Position numbers and translations under genes: made by a program. Below, piece after piece: positions 8,267 through 19,437 of a stretch of DNA of 64,000 nt. Under the pieces are notes generated by a model, which made no database searches, was not told the DNA's origin, and saw only the letters and a list, made by a program, of their open reading frames with translations. The DNA comes from Streptomyces varsoviensis (GTDB taxonomy: Bacteria; Actinomycetota; Actinomycetes; Streptomycetales; Streptomycetaceae): assembly GCF_000718635.1 (NCBI RefSeq), contig NZ_JOBF01000016.1, positions 204,176-268,175 of the forward strand. Direction: 5' to 3'. The stretch's first letter is position 1; the number at the start of each line of letters is the position of its first letter.

Positions 8267-8944
8267 GTGAGGGTCGCTATTGCCGGTGCCGGAGCGGTGG
8301 GCCGCTCCATCGCGGGCGAGCTGCTGGAGAACGGGCACGAGGTGCTGCTCATCGACAAGACGCCCACCGCCATCTCGGTGGAGCGGGTGCCGCAGGCGGA
8401 GTGGCTGCTGGCCGACGCCTGCGAGATCACCTCGCTGGACGAGGCGGCGTTGCAGCGCTGCAACGTGGTGATCGCGGCGACGGGCGACGACAAGGTGAAC
8501 CTCGTCGTCTCGCTGCTCGCCAAGACGGAGTACGGCGTGCCGCGGGTCGTGGCCCGCGTGAACAACCCGAAGAACGAGTGGCTGTTCAACGAGTCCTGGG
8601 GCGTCGATGTCGCCGTCTCCACGCCGCGGCTGATGTCCGCGCTGGTCGAGGAGGCCGTGAGCGTCGGCGACCTGGTGCGGCTGATGCGCTTCAGCCAGGG
8701 CGACGCCAACCTCGTCGAGCTGACGCTGCCGCCGGAGGCGGCCCTGGCCGGCACCCGCGTCGGCGACGTGGACTGGCCGGAGGACACCTCCCTGGTCACC
8801 ATCATCCGCGGCAACCGGGTGCTCACGCCGAGCCAGGAGGACGCCCTGGAGGCCGGCGACGAACTGCTCTTCGTGGCCGCGCCCGCGCGCGAGGAGCAGT
8901 TGGAGGACCTGCTGTCGGTCCGCCGCGAGGACGCGTCGGCCTGA
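8267..8944 (+). CDS. trkA: TrkA-family potassium regulator (CeoC-like)
   Basis: Second TrkA-type NAD-binding protein, 225 residues. The Rossmann motif AGAGAVGRSIAGELLENGHEVLLID opens the protein and a TrkA-C domain closes it (LAGTRVGDVDWPEDTSLVTIIR ... LEAGDELLFVAAPAREEQ). The GTG at 8267 is chosen because GGAGAGG lies just upstream and the protein then starts with the dinucleotide fold; an in-frame ATG at 8240 would add nine residues not expected in the family. It is probably co-transcribed with the preceding trkA and ends before a strong terminator. Confidence 0.93.
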   Translation: MRVAIAGAGAVGRSIAGELLENGHEVLLIDKTPTAISVERVPQAEWLLADACEITSLDEAALQRCNVVIAATGDDKVNLVVSLLAKTEYGVPRVVARVNNPKNEWLFNESWGVDVAVSTPRLMSALVEEAVSVGDLVRLMRFSQGDANLVELTLPPEAALAGTRVGDVDWPEDTSLVTIIRGNRVLTPSQEDALEAGDELLFVAAPAREEQLEDLLSVRREDASA

Positions 8945-8998
8945 GGGCCCGCGCCGGCGCCCGTACGCCCGTACGCGCGCCCGTGCCCGTACCAACGC

Positions 8999-9036
8999 GT
9001 GTGCCCCCGGAAACCGGTCGGTTTCCGGGGGCACAC
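8999..9036 (+). terminator. Rho-independent terminator after trkA pair
   Basis: Perfect 17-bp inverted repeat (left arm 8999-9015, right arm 9020-9036) around a GGTC loop, without a U-tract, as is common in Streptomyces. It lies between the convergent second trkA and DUF3159 genes and could serve both strands. Confidence 0.9.
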
Positions 9037-9059
9037 GTCGTCTGCGAGCCGTACGGGCC

Positions 9060-9893
9060 TCAGCGCCGGTGGCGCGCCTGGCCGCGGGGCCGGGGCTCGG
9101 CGCCGGTCGCGACGACGGCGTCGGGAGCGGCACCGTCGGCGGCGGAGGGGGCACCGTCGGCGGCGGGGGCGGTGCGCCCGGCGGCCTCCGCCTTCTCTGC
9201 GGATTCCATCTCCGCGATCACATCGATCGGCGGCGGCGCCTTGGCCAGGAAGATCCACGTCAGGTAGACGCAGAGCAGGAACGGCGGGATGCCGAGCGCG
9301 ACCTTGACCCAGCCCAGGTGCGTGGCGTCGCTCCACCAGTACAGCGGGAAGAGGATCGCCGACTTGGCGAAGAGGATCAGCCCCCACGCCCAGGTGGACT
9401 TGGTGTACGCGCGGAAGCGGCCCGGGTTGCGGGTGCGCCAGGAAAGGTTCTCCTTGAGCACCGGGCCGAGCAGCACCCCGATGAGCGGGAAGCGGGCCAG
9501 CGCCGAGACGATGTACGCGACGGCCAGGCCCAGCGTGTAGAGCATGCCCGGCAGGTAGAAGTTCTTGGCGTCGCCGGACATCATCGCGAAGATCGCGCCG
9601 AAGGCGACCCCGAAGACGCCGCTGAGCGCGTGCTTGAGGGTCTGCCGGCGCACCAGGCGGGCCGCCGCGAGCACCGCGGTGAGCGCCAGGGACGCGATGG
9701 CGGCGGAGTGGATGTCCCGGTTGATCGTGTAGATCAGGACGAAGACCAGGCCGGGCACGGTGGTGTCCACCATGCCCCACACGCCGCCGAACGCCTCCAG
9801 CAGCGCCGTGTCGGCCGCCGCCTTGCCGGGCGCCGCCCGATCGTGCGCGCCGGGGTCCTCATCGGTGGTGGTCGGCTTGTCGGAAGACGGCAC
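9060..9893 (-). CDS. DUF3159 membrane protein
   Basis: Predicted integral membrane protein of 277 residues, DUF3159 family. A soluble acidic N-terminus is followed by about six hydrophobic segments (VPGLVFVLIYTINRD, IASLALTAVLAAARLV, GVFGVAFGAIFAMMSG, MLYTLGLAVAYIVSALA, WGLILFAKSAILFPLYWW, IPPFLLCVYLTWIFLA) and an Ala/Pro/Gly-rich tail of about 45 residues. It starts with GTG three bases after the stop of the OB-fold gene, whose last codons carry the AGGAG ribosome site, so the two are coupled. The function of DUF3159 is unknown to me; the neighbourhood suggests a link to ion homeostasis, which is inference. Confidence 0.85.
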   Translation of the reverse strand: MPSSDKPTTTDEDPGAHDRAAPGKAAADTALLEAFGGVWGMVDTTVPGLVFVLIYTINRDIHSAAIASLALTAVLAAARLVRRQTLKHALSGVFGVAFGAIFAMMSGDAKNFYLPGMLYTLGLAVAYIVSALARFPLIGVLLGPVLKENLSWRTRNPGRFRAYTKSTWAWGLILFAKSAILFPLYWWSDATHLGWVKVALGIPPFLLCVYLTWIFLAKAPPPIDVIAEMESAEKAEAAGRTAPAADGAPSAADGAAPDAVVATGAEPRPRGQARHRR

Positions 9894-9896
9894 CGG

Positions 9897-10295
9897 CTAC
9901 TCCTGTCCGAGCGGTCGGAGTTCGTATTTGGGGTTGAAGAGCACCCGGCGTCCGTGGCTCATGGAGATGCGGCCGGAGGCGATCAGCTTGCGGCCGGGTT
10001 CGATCCCGACGATGGAGCGGCGGCCCAGCCACACCACGTCGAGCGCGGCGGACCCGTCGAACAGCTCGGCCTCCAGCGCGGGCACGCCGGCCCGGGGCCG
10101 CAGCGTGACCGTGCGGAGAGTGCCCGTGACCTTGACTATCTGGCGGTCGTCGCAGTCGCAGATCCGGGTGCAGCCGGTGGACTGGGTGTCCTGCTGGAGC
10201 TCGGCGGAGTGCAGCTCCTCCTGGGAGGTGGACAGCCGGTCGAGCATCCGGCGGAAGCGGCCGGTCGGCTTCTCGGTTCGGGGTACGGCACTCAT
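9897..10295 (-). CDS. OB-fold nucleic-acid-binding domain protein
   Basis: Small protein of 132 residues with one OB-fold, as found in tRNA-anticodon-type and RecG-wedge-type nucleic-acid binders: QIVKVTGTLRTVTLRPRAGVPALEAELFDGSAALDVVWLG and IEPGRKLIASGRIS. The Gly after the first strand and the xLxLVWLG-type strand are the family marks. A Cys-rich CTRICDCDD precedes the fold. It is transcribed with the DUF3159 gene three bases downstream. Its ligand is unknown. Confidence 0.82.
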   Translation of the reverse strand: MSAVPRTEKPTGRFRRMLDRLSTSQEELHSAELQQDTQSTGCTRICDCDDRQIVKVTGTLRTVTLRPRAGVPALEAELFDGSAALDVVWLGRRSIVGIEPGRKLIASGRISMSHGRRVLFNPKYELRPLGQE

Positions 10296-10336
10296 ACAGC
10301 CAGCGTACCGGGGGCGGCCCGCGCGATCGCCCCGTG

Positions 10337-11020
10337 TCACTGCTCGAAGCGGTATCCCATGCCGGGCTCGGTGACGAAGTGCTTGGGGTGCGACGGATCG
10401 GCCTCCAGCTTGCGGCGGAGCTGGGCCATGTAGACCCGCAGATAGTTGGTCTCGGTGCCGTAGGAGGGGCCCCAGACCTCCTGGAGGAGCTGCTTCTGGC
10501 TGACCAGCCGGCCGGTGTTGCGGACCAGGACCTCCAGCAGGTGCCACTCGGTGGGCGTGAGGCGTACGTCCCGGCCGCCGCGGTTGACCTTCTTGGCGGC
10601 CAGGTCGACGGTGAAGCCCTCGGTCTCCACGACGACGGCGTCGCCGGGGGTGCCGACCGGCTCGGCGCGGCGTACGGCGGCGCGCAGCCGGGCGAGCAGT
10701 TCGTCCATGCCGAAGGGCTTGGTGACGTAGTCGTCGGCCCCGGCGTCCAGCGCCTCCACCTTCTCGTCGGAGGTCTGGCGGGCGGAGAGGACCAGGATGG
10801 GGACGCGGGTCCAGCCGCGCAGGCCCCGGATGACCTCGACGCCGTCCATGTCGGGCAGGCCGAGATCGAGGATGATCACGTCGGGGTGGCGGGCGGCGGC
10901 GAGCTGGAGGGCGGTCGCGCCGTCGGGGGCCGCGTCCACGTCGTACTTCCGTGCCTTCAGATTGATCACGAGGGCGCGGACGATCTGCGGCTCGTCATCC
11001 ACCACGAGCACCCGGTTCAT
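10337..11020 (-). CDS. kdpE: KdpE response regulator
   Basis: OmpR-family response regulator of 227 residues that activates kdp transcription under potassium limitation. The receiver domain has the acidic pair D8-D9, phosphoacceptor D52 (IILDLGLPDMDG) and the conserved Lys of YVTKPF. The winged-helix domain has LTPTEWHLLEVLVRN and the recognition region YLRVYMAQLRRKLEADPSHPKH typical of KdpE. It lies 63 bp downstream of kdpD on the same strand and is probably co-transcribed. Confidence 0.96.
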   Translation of the reverse strand: MNRVLVVDDEPQIVRALVINLKARKYDVDAAPDGATALQLAAARHPDVIILDLGLPDMDGVEVIRGLRGWTRVPILVLSARQTSDEKVEALDAGADDYVTKPFGMDELLARLRAAVRRAEPVGTPGDAVVVETEGFTVDLAAKKVNRGGRDVRLTPTEWHLLEVLVRNTGRLVSQKQLLQEVWGPSYGTETNYLRVYMAQLRRKLEADPSHPKHFVTEPGMGYRFEQ

Positions 11021-11083
11021 TCGGTGGCCCGCCTTTCTGGGGTTGTCCTGTCGGTGATGGGGTTCACCTGTCGGTGAGAGGGA

Positions 11084-13630
11084 TCATGAGACGGCCTGGG
11101 CCGGGAGGTCCGGGCGTACGGGCGGGCGGCCGGGCGCGGCCCGCAGGGTGAGCACCATGGTCATGCCCCCGCCGGGGGTGTCCTCCGCGGTGAGGGTGCC
11201 GCCCATGGCCTCGGCGAAGCCGCGGGCGACCGCGAGGCCGAGGCCGACGCCCGCACCGCGCGGTGCGTCACCATAGCGCTGGAACGGCTCGAAGATGCGG
11301 TCCTTGGCGCTGTCCGGGACGCCGGGGCCGCGGTCGGCGACGCGCACCTCGACCCGTACGCCGAGCGCGCTGGCGGACACCAGTACGGGCGCGTCGTCGG
11401 GGCTGTACTTGACGGCGTTCTCGACGAGGTTGGCGACGCTGCGCTCCAGCAGCCCGGGGTCGACGGCGACCATGGGCAGCGTCTCGGGGATGTCGAGGGT
11501 GACGCTGCCCTCCGGTACGCCGCCGAGCGCCATCGGCACCACCTCGTCGAGGTCGATCTCGCGGATCAGCGGGGTGACGGTGCCGGTCTGGAGCCGGGAC
11601 ATGTCCAGGAGGTTGCCGACGAGGTGGTCGAGGCGGTCGGCGCCGTCCTCGATGCCCGCGAGCAGCTCCGCCTCGTCCTCCTCGGACCAGGCGACGTCGT
11701 CGGAGCGGAGCGAGGTGACGGCGGCCTTGATGCCGGCCAGCGGGGTGCGCAGGTCGTGGCTGACGGCGGCGAGCAGGGCGGTGCGGATGCGGTTGCCCTC
11801 GGCGAGCTCCTGGGCCCGTTCGGCCTCGCCGACCAGGCGCTGCCGGTCGAGTACGACCGCGGCCTGGGCGGCGAAGGCGGCGAGCACCCGGCGGTCCTCG
11901 GCGGGCAGCACCCGACCGGAGAGGGCGAGCGCCATGTGGTCGCCGACGGGCATGTCGACGTCGGCCTCCTCGGGGCGGGTCAGCGTCCGGGGGCCGACGC
12001 TGCCCGCGCAGGTCCACGGCTCGACGTCGCCGGCCCGCTCCAGCAGCGCCACGGACTCCATCGCGAAGGTCTCGCGGACCCGCTCCAGGAGCGCGTCGAG
12101 GCTGGTCTCGCCACGCAGCACGCTGCCCGCGAGGAAGGAGAGGATCTCGGACTCGGCGCGCAGCCGGGCGGCCTGGTGCGTACGGCGGGCGGCGACGTCC
12201 ACGACGGAGGCCACCGACACGGCCACCGCGAAGAAGATCACGATGGCGACGATGTTCTGCGGGTCCTGGACGGTGAGGTTGTGCGTCGGCGGGGTGAAGT
12301 AGAAGTTCAGCAGCAGTGAGCCGACGGCGGCGGAGGCGAGGGAGGGCAGCAGTCCGCCGAGTATCGCGGCGAGCACGGTCAGGAAGAGGAAGAGCAGCAC
12401 GTCGTTGGCGAGCCCCGGGCCGTCGTCCTCCAACTGGGTGAGGAAGAGCGAGAGCAGGATCGGGGCGATGACGCCGGCGCACCAGCCCGCGACGATGCGC
12501 GGGCGGCCGAGCCGGGTGCCGCGGGACACCGGCAGGCCGCGGCCCTTGGCGGCCTCCTCGTGGGTGACGATGTGCACGTCGAGGTCGGGGCCGGAGTCGC
12601 GGGCGACGGTCTGGCCGACGCCGGGCCCGAAGATGTACTGCCAGTTCTTGCGCCGGCTGGAGCCGAGCACGATCTGGGTGGCGTTGACGCCGCGCGCGAA
12701 CTCCAGCAGCGAGCTGGGTATGTCGTCCCCGATGACGTGGTGGAACGTGCCGCCGAGGTCCTCGACCAGGGTGCGCTGGACGGCCAGCTCCTTCGGCGAG
12801 GCGGAGGTCAGCCCGTCGCTGCGGGCGATGTAGACGGCGAGGACCTCGCTGCCGGAGCCCTTGGCGGCCATCCGGGCGGCGCGCCGGATGAGGGTGCGGC
12901 CCTCGGGCCCGCCGGTGAGGCCGACGACGATGCGCTCGCGGGCCTGCCAGATGGTGGAGACGCTGTGCTCGGTGCGGTACTGGCGCAGGTACTCGTCCAC
13001 GCGGTCGGCGGTCCACAGCAGGGCCAGCTCGCGCAGCGCGGTGAGGTTGCCGGGCCGGAAGTAGTTGGAGAGGGCGGCGTCCACCTTGGCGGACTTGTAT
13101 ATGTTGCCGTGCGCCATGCGGCGGCGCAGCGCCTGCGGCGACATGTCGACCAGCTCGATCTGGTCCGCGCGGCGCACGACCTCGTCGGGCACGGCCTCGC
13201 GCTGGCGGACGCCCGTGATGGACTCGACGACGTCGCCGAGCGATTCGAGGTGCTGGATGTTGACGGCGGAGATCACGTCGATGCCCGCCTGGAGCAGTTC
13301 CTCCACGTCCTGCCAGCGCTTGGTGTTGCGGGAGCCGGGGACGTTGGTGTGCGCGAGCTCGTCGACGAGGGCGACGGCGGGGCGGCGGGCGATGACGGCG
13401 TCGACGTCCATCTCGGGGAAGACGGTCCCCCGGTATTCGAGCTCGCGGCGGGGCACCTCCTCCAGGCCGTGCAGCATGACCTCGGTGCGCGGGCGGTCAT
13501 GGCACTCCACGAAGCCGACGACGACGTCGGTGCCGCGCTCCACGCGGCGGTGGGCCTCCGACAGCATCGAGTACGTCTTGCCGACCCCCGGTGCCGCCCC
13601 CAGATAGATCCGAAGCTTGCCGCGTCCCAT
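11084..13630 (-). CDS. kdpD: KdpD sensor histidine kinase
   Basis: Membrane sensor kinase of 848 residues. The N-terminal KdpD domain carries Walker A GAAPGVGKT (residues 11-19) and is followed by a universal-stress-protein domain (IVVGLTGGPEGRTLIRRAARMA ... GSSRRKNWQYIFG), the part that binds c-di-AMP in some Firmicutes. Four membrane helices, a GAF-like region, the dimerization helix with AAVSHDLRTPLAG and a HATPase domain (NLVENAVKYSPDD, DRGPGVPD, GAGVGLGLAVARGF) complete it. The ATG at 13630 gives the family N-terminus MGRGKLRIYLG; a GTG at 13678 would add 16 residues. It is separated from kdpC by an oppositely oriented acetyltransferase gene. Confidence 0.96.
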   Translation of the reverse strand: MGRGKLRIYLGAAPGVGKTYSMLSEAHRRVERGTDVVVGFVECHDRPRTEVMLHGLEEVPRRELEYRGTVFPEMDVDAVIARRPAVALVDELAHTNVPGSRNTKRWQDVEELLQAGIDVISAVNIQHLESLGDVVESITGVRQREAVPDEVVRRADQIELVDMSPQALRRRMAHGNIYKSAKVDAALSNYFRPGNLTALRELALLWTADRVDEYLRQYRTEHSVSTIWQARERIVVGLTGGPEGRTLIRRAARMAAKGSGSEVLAVYIARSDGLTSASPKELAVQRTLVEDLGGTFHHVIGDDIPSSLLEFARGVNATQIVLGSSRRKNWQYIFGPGVGQTVARDSGPDLDVHIVTHEEAAKGRGLPVSRGTRLGRPRIVAGWCAGVIAPILLSLFLTQLEDDGPGLANDVLLFLFLTVLAAILGGLLPSLASAAVGSLLLNFYFTPPTHNLTVQDPQNIVAIVIFFAVAVSVASVVDVAARRTHQAARLRAESEILSFLAGSVLRGETSLDALLERVRETFAMESVALLERAGDVEPWTCAGSVGPRTLTRPEEADVDMPVGDHMALALSGRVLPAEDRRVLAAFAAQAAVVLDRQRLVGEAERAQELAEGNRIRTALLAAVSHDLRTPLAGIKAAVTSLRSDDVAWSEEDEAELLAGIEDGADRLDHLVGNLLDMSRLQTGTVTPLIREIDLDEVVPMALGGVPEGSVTLDIPETLPMVAVDPGLLERSVANLVENAVKYSPDDAPVLVSASALGVRVEVRVADRGPGVPDSAKDRIFEPFQRYGDAPRGAGVGLGLAVARGFAEAMGGTLTAEDTPGGGMTMVLTLRAAPGRPPVRPDLPAQAVS

Positions 13631-14005
13631 GGCCCCATTTTCTGTCCCGGGCCGACTCTGCGCCCTGTTTATCTCCACGCACTGTCGACCTTACGGCCAA
13701 GGATTCGGACAAATGCCCTGGGGGACGGTGTGCGGCCGGGTATTGACGCAGCTCTGACGCCGAGGCCGCGGGGCGCGGCGGGGGTACGGCCACGGGGGCG
13801 CACCGGGGTCGTGCCGCACGTCCGGCCGGGGTACGGCCGGGGTACGGCCACGGGCGCGCACCGGGGGTGTGCCGCGCCTCCGGCCGCGGCTCTGCCGGGG
13901 GCCCGCCGGAGCTCGGCCCCGGTGTCTGACCGGGCGCTGCCCGGGGTGGCCCGGCCGCACGTAATTCGGCTGCCCCTGCCGCCCGGCGCTGCCAGGATGC
14001 CCCGT
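13631..14005. repeat. Spacer with a ~47-bp direct repeat
   Basis: Divergent spacer between kdpD and the acetyltransferase gene. It holds two copies of a GC-rich unit starting GGGGTACGGCCACGGG, about 13781-13827 and 13838-13884, some 57 bp apart and diverged at several bases. No credible gene is present. Promoters for both genes must be here but were not resolved. Confidence 0.5.
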
Positions 14006-14539
14006 ATGGCTGACGTACGTACCGCGCATACGGCGGATCTGGACCCGGCGACCCTGAAGGCCGTACGGGCACTGCTCGACGACGCCTTCGACGGCGACAT
14101 GTCGGACGAGGACTGGGACCACACGCTCGGCGGGGCACATGTGCTGCTGTGGGAGGACGGCGAACTGATCGGGCACGGCGCGGTCGTACGCCGCCAGTTC
14201 CTGCACGCCGGCCGGGCCGTGCGGGCCGGCTACGTGGAGGGCGTGGGCGTACGGGCCGACAAGCGCGGCCGGGGCCACGGCTCCGCGGTGATGGACGAGG
14301 CGGAACGGCTGCTGCGCGGCGGCTTCGAGCTGGGCGCGCTCTCCGCCTCCGACGACGCCGTCGGCTTCTACGCCGCCCGCGGCTGGCGGCTCTGGCCCGG
14401 CACCACCTCGGTCGTCGGGCCCCGGGGCATCGAGCGGCTGCCGGACGAGGAGGGCGGCGTCTTCGTCCTGCCCCTGTCCGCGGAGCTGACGTTCGACGGC
14501 GACCTGGCGTGCGACTGGCGCTCGGGGGACGCCTGGTAG
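14006..14539 (+). CDS. AAC(2')-I-like aminoglycoside 2'-N-acetyltransferase (GNAT)
   Basis: GNAT-fold acetyl-CoA-dependent acetyltransferase of 177 residues. The whole protein follows the pattern I remember for chromosomal AAC(2')-I enzymes of mycobacteria: an early DWDHTLGGAHVLLW, GYVEGVGVRADKRGRGHGSAVM (acetyl-CoA loop), LGALSASDDAVGFYAARGW, and the terminal VFVLP ... CDWRSGDAW. The expected reaction is acetylation of the 2'-amino group of gentamicin/kanamycin-type aminoglycosides, though the housekeeping substrate could differ. ATG 14006 has AGG nine bases upstream; ATG 13997 is an alternative three codons longer. It is a lone gene on the opposite strand between kdpC and kdpD. Confidence 0.85.
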   Translation: MADVRTAHTADLDPATLKAVRALLDDAFDGDMSDEDWDHTLGGAHVLLWEDGELIGHGAVVRRQFLHAGRAVRAGYVEGVGVRADKRGRGHGSAVMDEAERLLRGGFELGALSASDDAVGFYAARGWRLWPGTTSVVGPRGIERLPDEEGGVFVLPLSAELTFDGDLACDWRSGDAW

Positions 14540-14713
14540 CGGGGCTGCCGCCGCCGATGGCCGGGGCGGTACGGCCGCGGGGCCGGGGCTTCAGCGCTCC
14601 CCCACCGGAGCCGGGCGCGGGCCGCGGTCGCGGCGGCCCAGCAGGCCCGCGAGGCCCTGACGGGTAGCGGCGAGCACGACGCGGTCCAGTGGGGGCACGT
14701 CAAGAGTGCCGTG

Positions 14714-14748
14714 CGAGCCCCCGCGCCGCTCGGGGCCGCGGGGGCTCG
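14714..14748. terminator. Bidirectional terminator between acetyltransferase and kdpC
   Basis: Perfect 12-bp inverted repeat (14714-14725 and 14737-14748, arms CGAGCCCCCGCG/CGCGGGGGCTCG) with an 11-base GC-rich loop. It lies between the convergent acetyltransferase and kdpC genes, 14 bp beyond the kdpC stop. Confidence 0.75.
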
Positions 14749-14762
14749 GGCCGTCCGAGGGC

Positions 14763-15410
14763 TCAGTTCTTGGTGAGCTTCTGGAGGGCGATGTTGAGTT
14801 CGAGGACGTTGACACGGGGGTCGCCGAGGAAGCCCGCGATGCGGCCCTCGGTGTGGTCGGCGACCAGGTCGGCGACCTTGTCCTCGGGGAGGTGGTTGGC
14901 CTTGGCGACGCGCTCGGTCTGGAGCTTGGCGTAGGCCGGGGAGATGTCCGGGTCGACGCCGGAGGCGGAGGCGGTGAGGGCGTCCGGGGGGACCGCGGCC
15001 GGGGAGACGCCGTTGAACTCGGCGACGTCCTTGCGGCGTTGCTCCACCGAGGCGAGGAGGACCTTGCTGTCGGCGGCCAGGTTGGAGGCGCCCGAGACGG
15101 TGAGGCTGTACTGGGTGTTCTCGGTGTTGGGGCCGGCCGCGGAGGGGCGGGGCTGGAAGTACTTCGGGTCGGGCAGCGGGTTCCCGTCCTTGTCCTTCTT
15201 GTCGAGGGTGTAGGTCTGGCCCAGGAGCGAGGAGCCGGCGGGCCTGCCGGCGGCCTTCACCTCGGAGCCGTTGGCCTTGTCGTGGAAGGCCGTCTGCGCG
15301 ATGCCGGTGACGACCAGCGGGTAGATCACGCCGCAGACCAGGGTGAGCACGAGCATGGCGCGCAGGCCGGCGCCCAGGAGCCGGACCGTGCCGCGTAGGG
15401 AGTTGTTCAT
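14763..15410 (-). CDS. kdpC: KdpC, potassium-transporting ATPase subunit C
   Basis: Accessory subunit of the KdpFABC high-affinity potassium pump, 215 residues. One N-terminal membrane helix (AMLVLTLVCGVIYPLVVTGIAQ) is followed by an extracytoplasmic domain with the conserved GSSLLGQTY, YFQPRPS and VPPDALTASASGVDPDISP blocks. The end (LGDPRVNVLELNIAL) is also canonical. It starts four bases after the kdpB stop and is the last gene of the kdpFABC transcript. Confidence 0.97.
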   Translation of the reverse strand: MNNSLRGTVRLLGAGLRAMLVLTLVCGVIYPLVVTGIAQTAFHDKANGSEVKAAGRPAGSSLLGQTYTLDKKDKDGNPLPDPKYFQPRPSAAGPNTENTQYSLTVSGASNLAADSKVLLASVEQRRKDVAEFNGVSPAAVPPDALTASASGVDPDISPAYAKLQTERVAKANHLPEDKVADLVADHTEGRIAGFLGDPRVNVLELNIALQKLTKN

Positions 15411-15414
15411 GACG

Positions 15415-17558
<2,144 letters not shown>

Positions 17559-17562
<4 letters not shown>

Positions 17563-19250
17563 GACAGTCCCTCCGCCATCGGCCCGAGGGCCAGCGCCGG
17601 GAAGTAGGTGAGACCGGTGATGATCAGGATCACGCCGACCAGCAGCCCCGCGAAGAGCGGCTTGTGCGTGCGCAGCGTGCCGGCCGTCTCGGGCACCGGC
17701 CGCTGCTCGGCGAGCGAGCCGGCCAGGGCCAGCACGAACACCATCGGCAGGAAGCGGCCGAGCAGCATCGCGAGGCCGATCGTGGTGTTGTACCAAGGGG
17801 TGTTGGCGTTGAGGCCGGCGAAGGCGGAGCCGTTGTTGTTGGCGCCGGAGGTGAAGGCGTACAGCACCTCGGAGAAGCCGTGCGCGCCGCTGTCGCGGAC
17901 CGAGTTCGCCGCGGTGTTCAGGATCGAGTCCGGCGGTCCGGCGAGCGCCATCGACAGTGCCGTGAAGCCCAGCACCAGGGTCGGCGTGATGAGGATGTAG
18001 CACGCGGCCAGCTTGATCTCGCGGGTGCCGATCTTCTTGCCGAGGTATTCGGGGGTGCGGCCGACCATCAGCCCCGCGATGAAGACCGCGATGATCGCCA
18101 TCACGAGCATGCCGTACAGGCCGGAGCCGACGCCGCCGGGCGCGATCTCGCCGAGCATCATGCCGAGCAGCGTGATGCCGCCGCCGAAGCCGGTGTACGA
18201 GGAGTGGAAGGAGTCCACCGCGCCGGTGGACGTGAGCGTGGTGGCGACCGCGAAGATAGACGAGCCGCCGACGCCGAACCGCTGCTCCTTGCCCTCCATC
18301 GCGCCGCCCGCGGCCTGCAGGGCCGGGCCGCCGTGGTGGAACTCGGTCCACATCATCAGCGCCGTGAAGCCGAGCCAGATCAGGCCCATGGTGGCGAGGA
18401 TCGCGTACCCCTGCCGGACGTTGCCGACGAGCTTGCCGAAGGTGCGGGTCAGCGCGAACGGGATGACCAGGATCAGGAACGGCTCGAAGAGGTTCGAGAG
18501 GCCGTTGGGGTTCTCGAAGGGGTGGGCGGAGTTGGCGTTGAAGTAGCCGCCGCCGTTGGTGCCCAGCTCCTTGATGACCTCCTGCGAGGCCACGGCGCCG
18601 CCGTTGACCTGCTGGGTACCGCCGGTGAGCTGCCCGATCTCATGGATTCCGGCGAAGTTCTGGATGGCGCCGCACGCGACGAGGACGAGCGCGCCGATGA
18701 CCGCGATGGGGATCAGGATACGGACGGTGCCGCGCACCAGGTCGGCCCAGAAGTTGCCGAGGTTCCCGGTGCGGGAGCGGGCGAAGCCCCGTACGAGCGC
18801 GATGGCGACGGCGATGCCGACGGCCGCGGAGACGAAGTTCTGCACCGCGAGGCCGAGCGTCTGGACGGCGTGGCCCATGGCCTGCTCGCCCGAGTACGAC
18901 TGCCAGTTGGTGTTGGCGACGAACGACGCCGCGGTGTTGAACGCCTGGTCCGGGCTGATCGCGTGGAAGCCGAGCGAGAGGCCCTTGGGCAGGACGCCCT
19001 GGGCCCGCTGGAGCAGGTAGAGGAGGAGCAGGCCGACGGCGGAGAAGGCGAGCACCCCGCGCAGATACGCGGGCCAGCGCATTTCGGCCGTCGGGTTCGC
19101 GCCGATGCAGCGGTAGATCCACTTCTCTACGCGCAGGTGCTTGGTGGAGCTGTAGACGGCGGCCATGTAGTCGCCGAGCGGACGGTAGACCAGAGCCAGC
19201 GCCACGAACAACGCGAGCAGTTGGAGGACTCCGGCGAGGACGGGGCTCAT
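17559..19250 (-). CDS. kdpA: KdpA, potassium-translocating subunit
   Basis: Potassium-binding and translocating subunit, 563 residues and about ten membrane helices, related to the superfamily of K+ transporters. Selectivity-loop signatures are visible: [33 protein letters not shown] and [21 protein letters not shown]. It begins [30 protein letters not shown] eight bases after the kdpF stop. The ribosome site before ATG 19250 is weak, which suggests translational coupling to kdpF. Confidence 0.97.
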
Positions 19251-19258
19251 ATCTGTGC

Positions 19259-19348
19259 TCAGAACCTCTCCGGGAAGACGAGGGCTATGACGAGGTAGCC
19301 CAGCAGGGCGACGGCGACGACGAGGCCGACGATGTTCTCGGCGGTCAC
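19259..19348 (-). CDS. kdpF: KdpF small membrane subunit
   Basis: A 29-residue single-helix peptide, [29 protein letters not shown], which matches KdpF in length, hydrophobic core and the terminal FPERF. KdpF stabilizes the KdpABC complex in the membrane. The GTG start overlaps the stop of the small gene just upstream (GTGA, 19345-19348). Confidence 0.92.
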   Translation of the reverse strand: MTAENIVGLVVAVALLGYLVIALVFPERF

Positions 19349-19428
19349 AGCTTCGTCACCCCCTTGGCGACGAGGGCCACCAGCGCGAAGACCGCGATCG
19401 TGGTGACGACGAAGGCCACGTCGGCCAT
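19345..19428 (-). CDS. 27-residue small membrane peptide upstream of kdpF
   Basis: Short gene directly before kdpF, encoding a 27-residue peptide that begins [20 protein letters not shown] and ends AKGVTKL. It is one hydrophobic helix with a positively charged end. Its ATG follows TAGGAGCACACG, a good ribosome site and the only strong one ahead of kdpF and kdpA. The stop overlaps the kdpF start, so it is the first cistron of the kdp transcript and probably drives kdpF translation by coupling. I do not know a named family. It could be a leader peptide or an extra Kdp subunit; its KdpF-like size and charge pattern favour the latter, as inference. Confidence 0.75.
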   Translation of the reverse strand: MADVAFVVTTIAVFALVALVAKGVTKL

Positions 19429-19437
19429 CGTGTGCTC

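Noticed and set aside
7312..9780. Leftward 822-codon open frame across trkA and DUF3159
   Set aside because: It crosses two real genes and a strong terminator in the wrong frame or strand.
14591..14815. Leftward frame containing a PPLDRVVLAATRQGLAGLLGRR segment near the kdpC terminator
   Set aside because: It looks faintly protein-like and might be a gene remnant, but it spans the terminator and the kdpC end with no ribosome site; not enough to call.
17664..19298. Rightward open frame opposite kdpA
   Set aside because: Antisense of a well-supported gene; composition noncoding in type.
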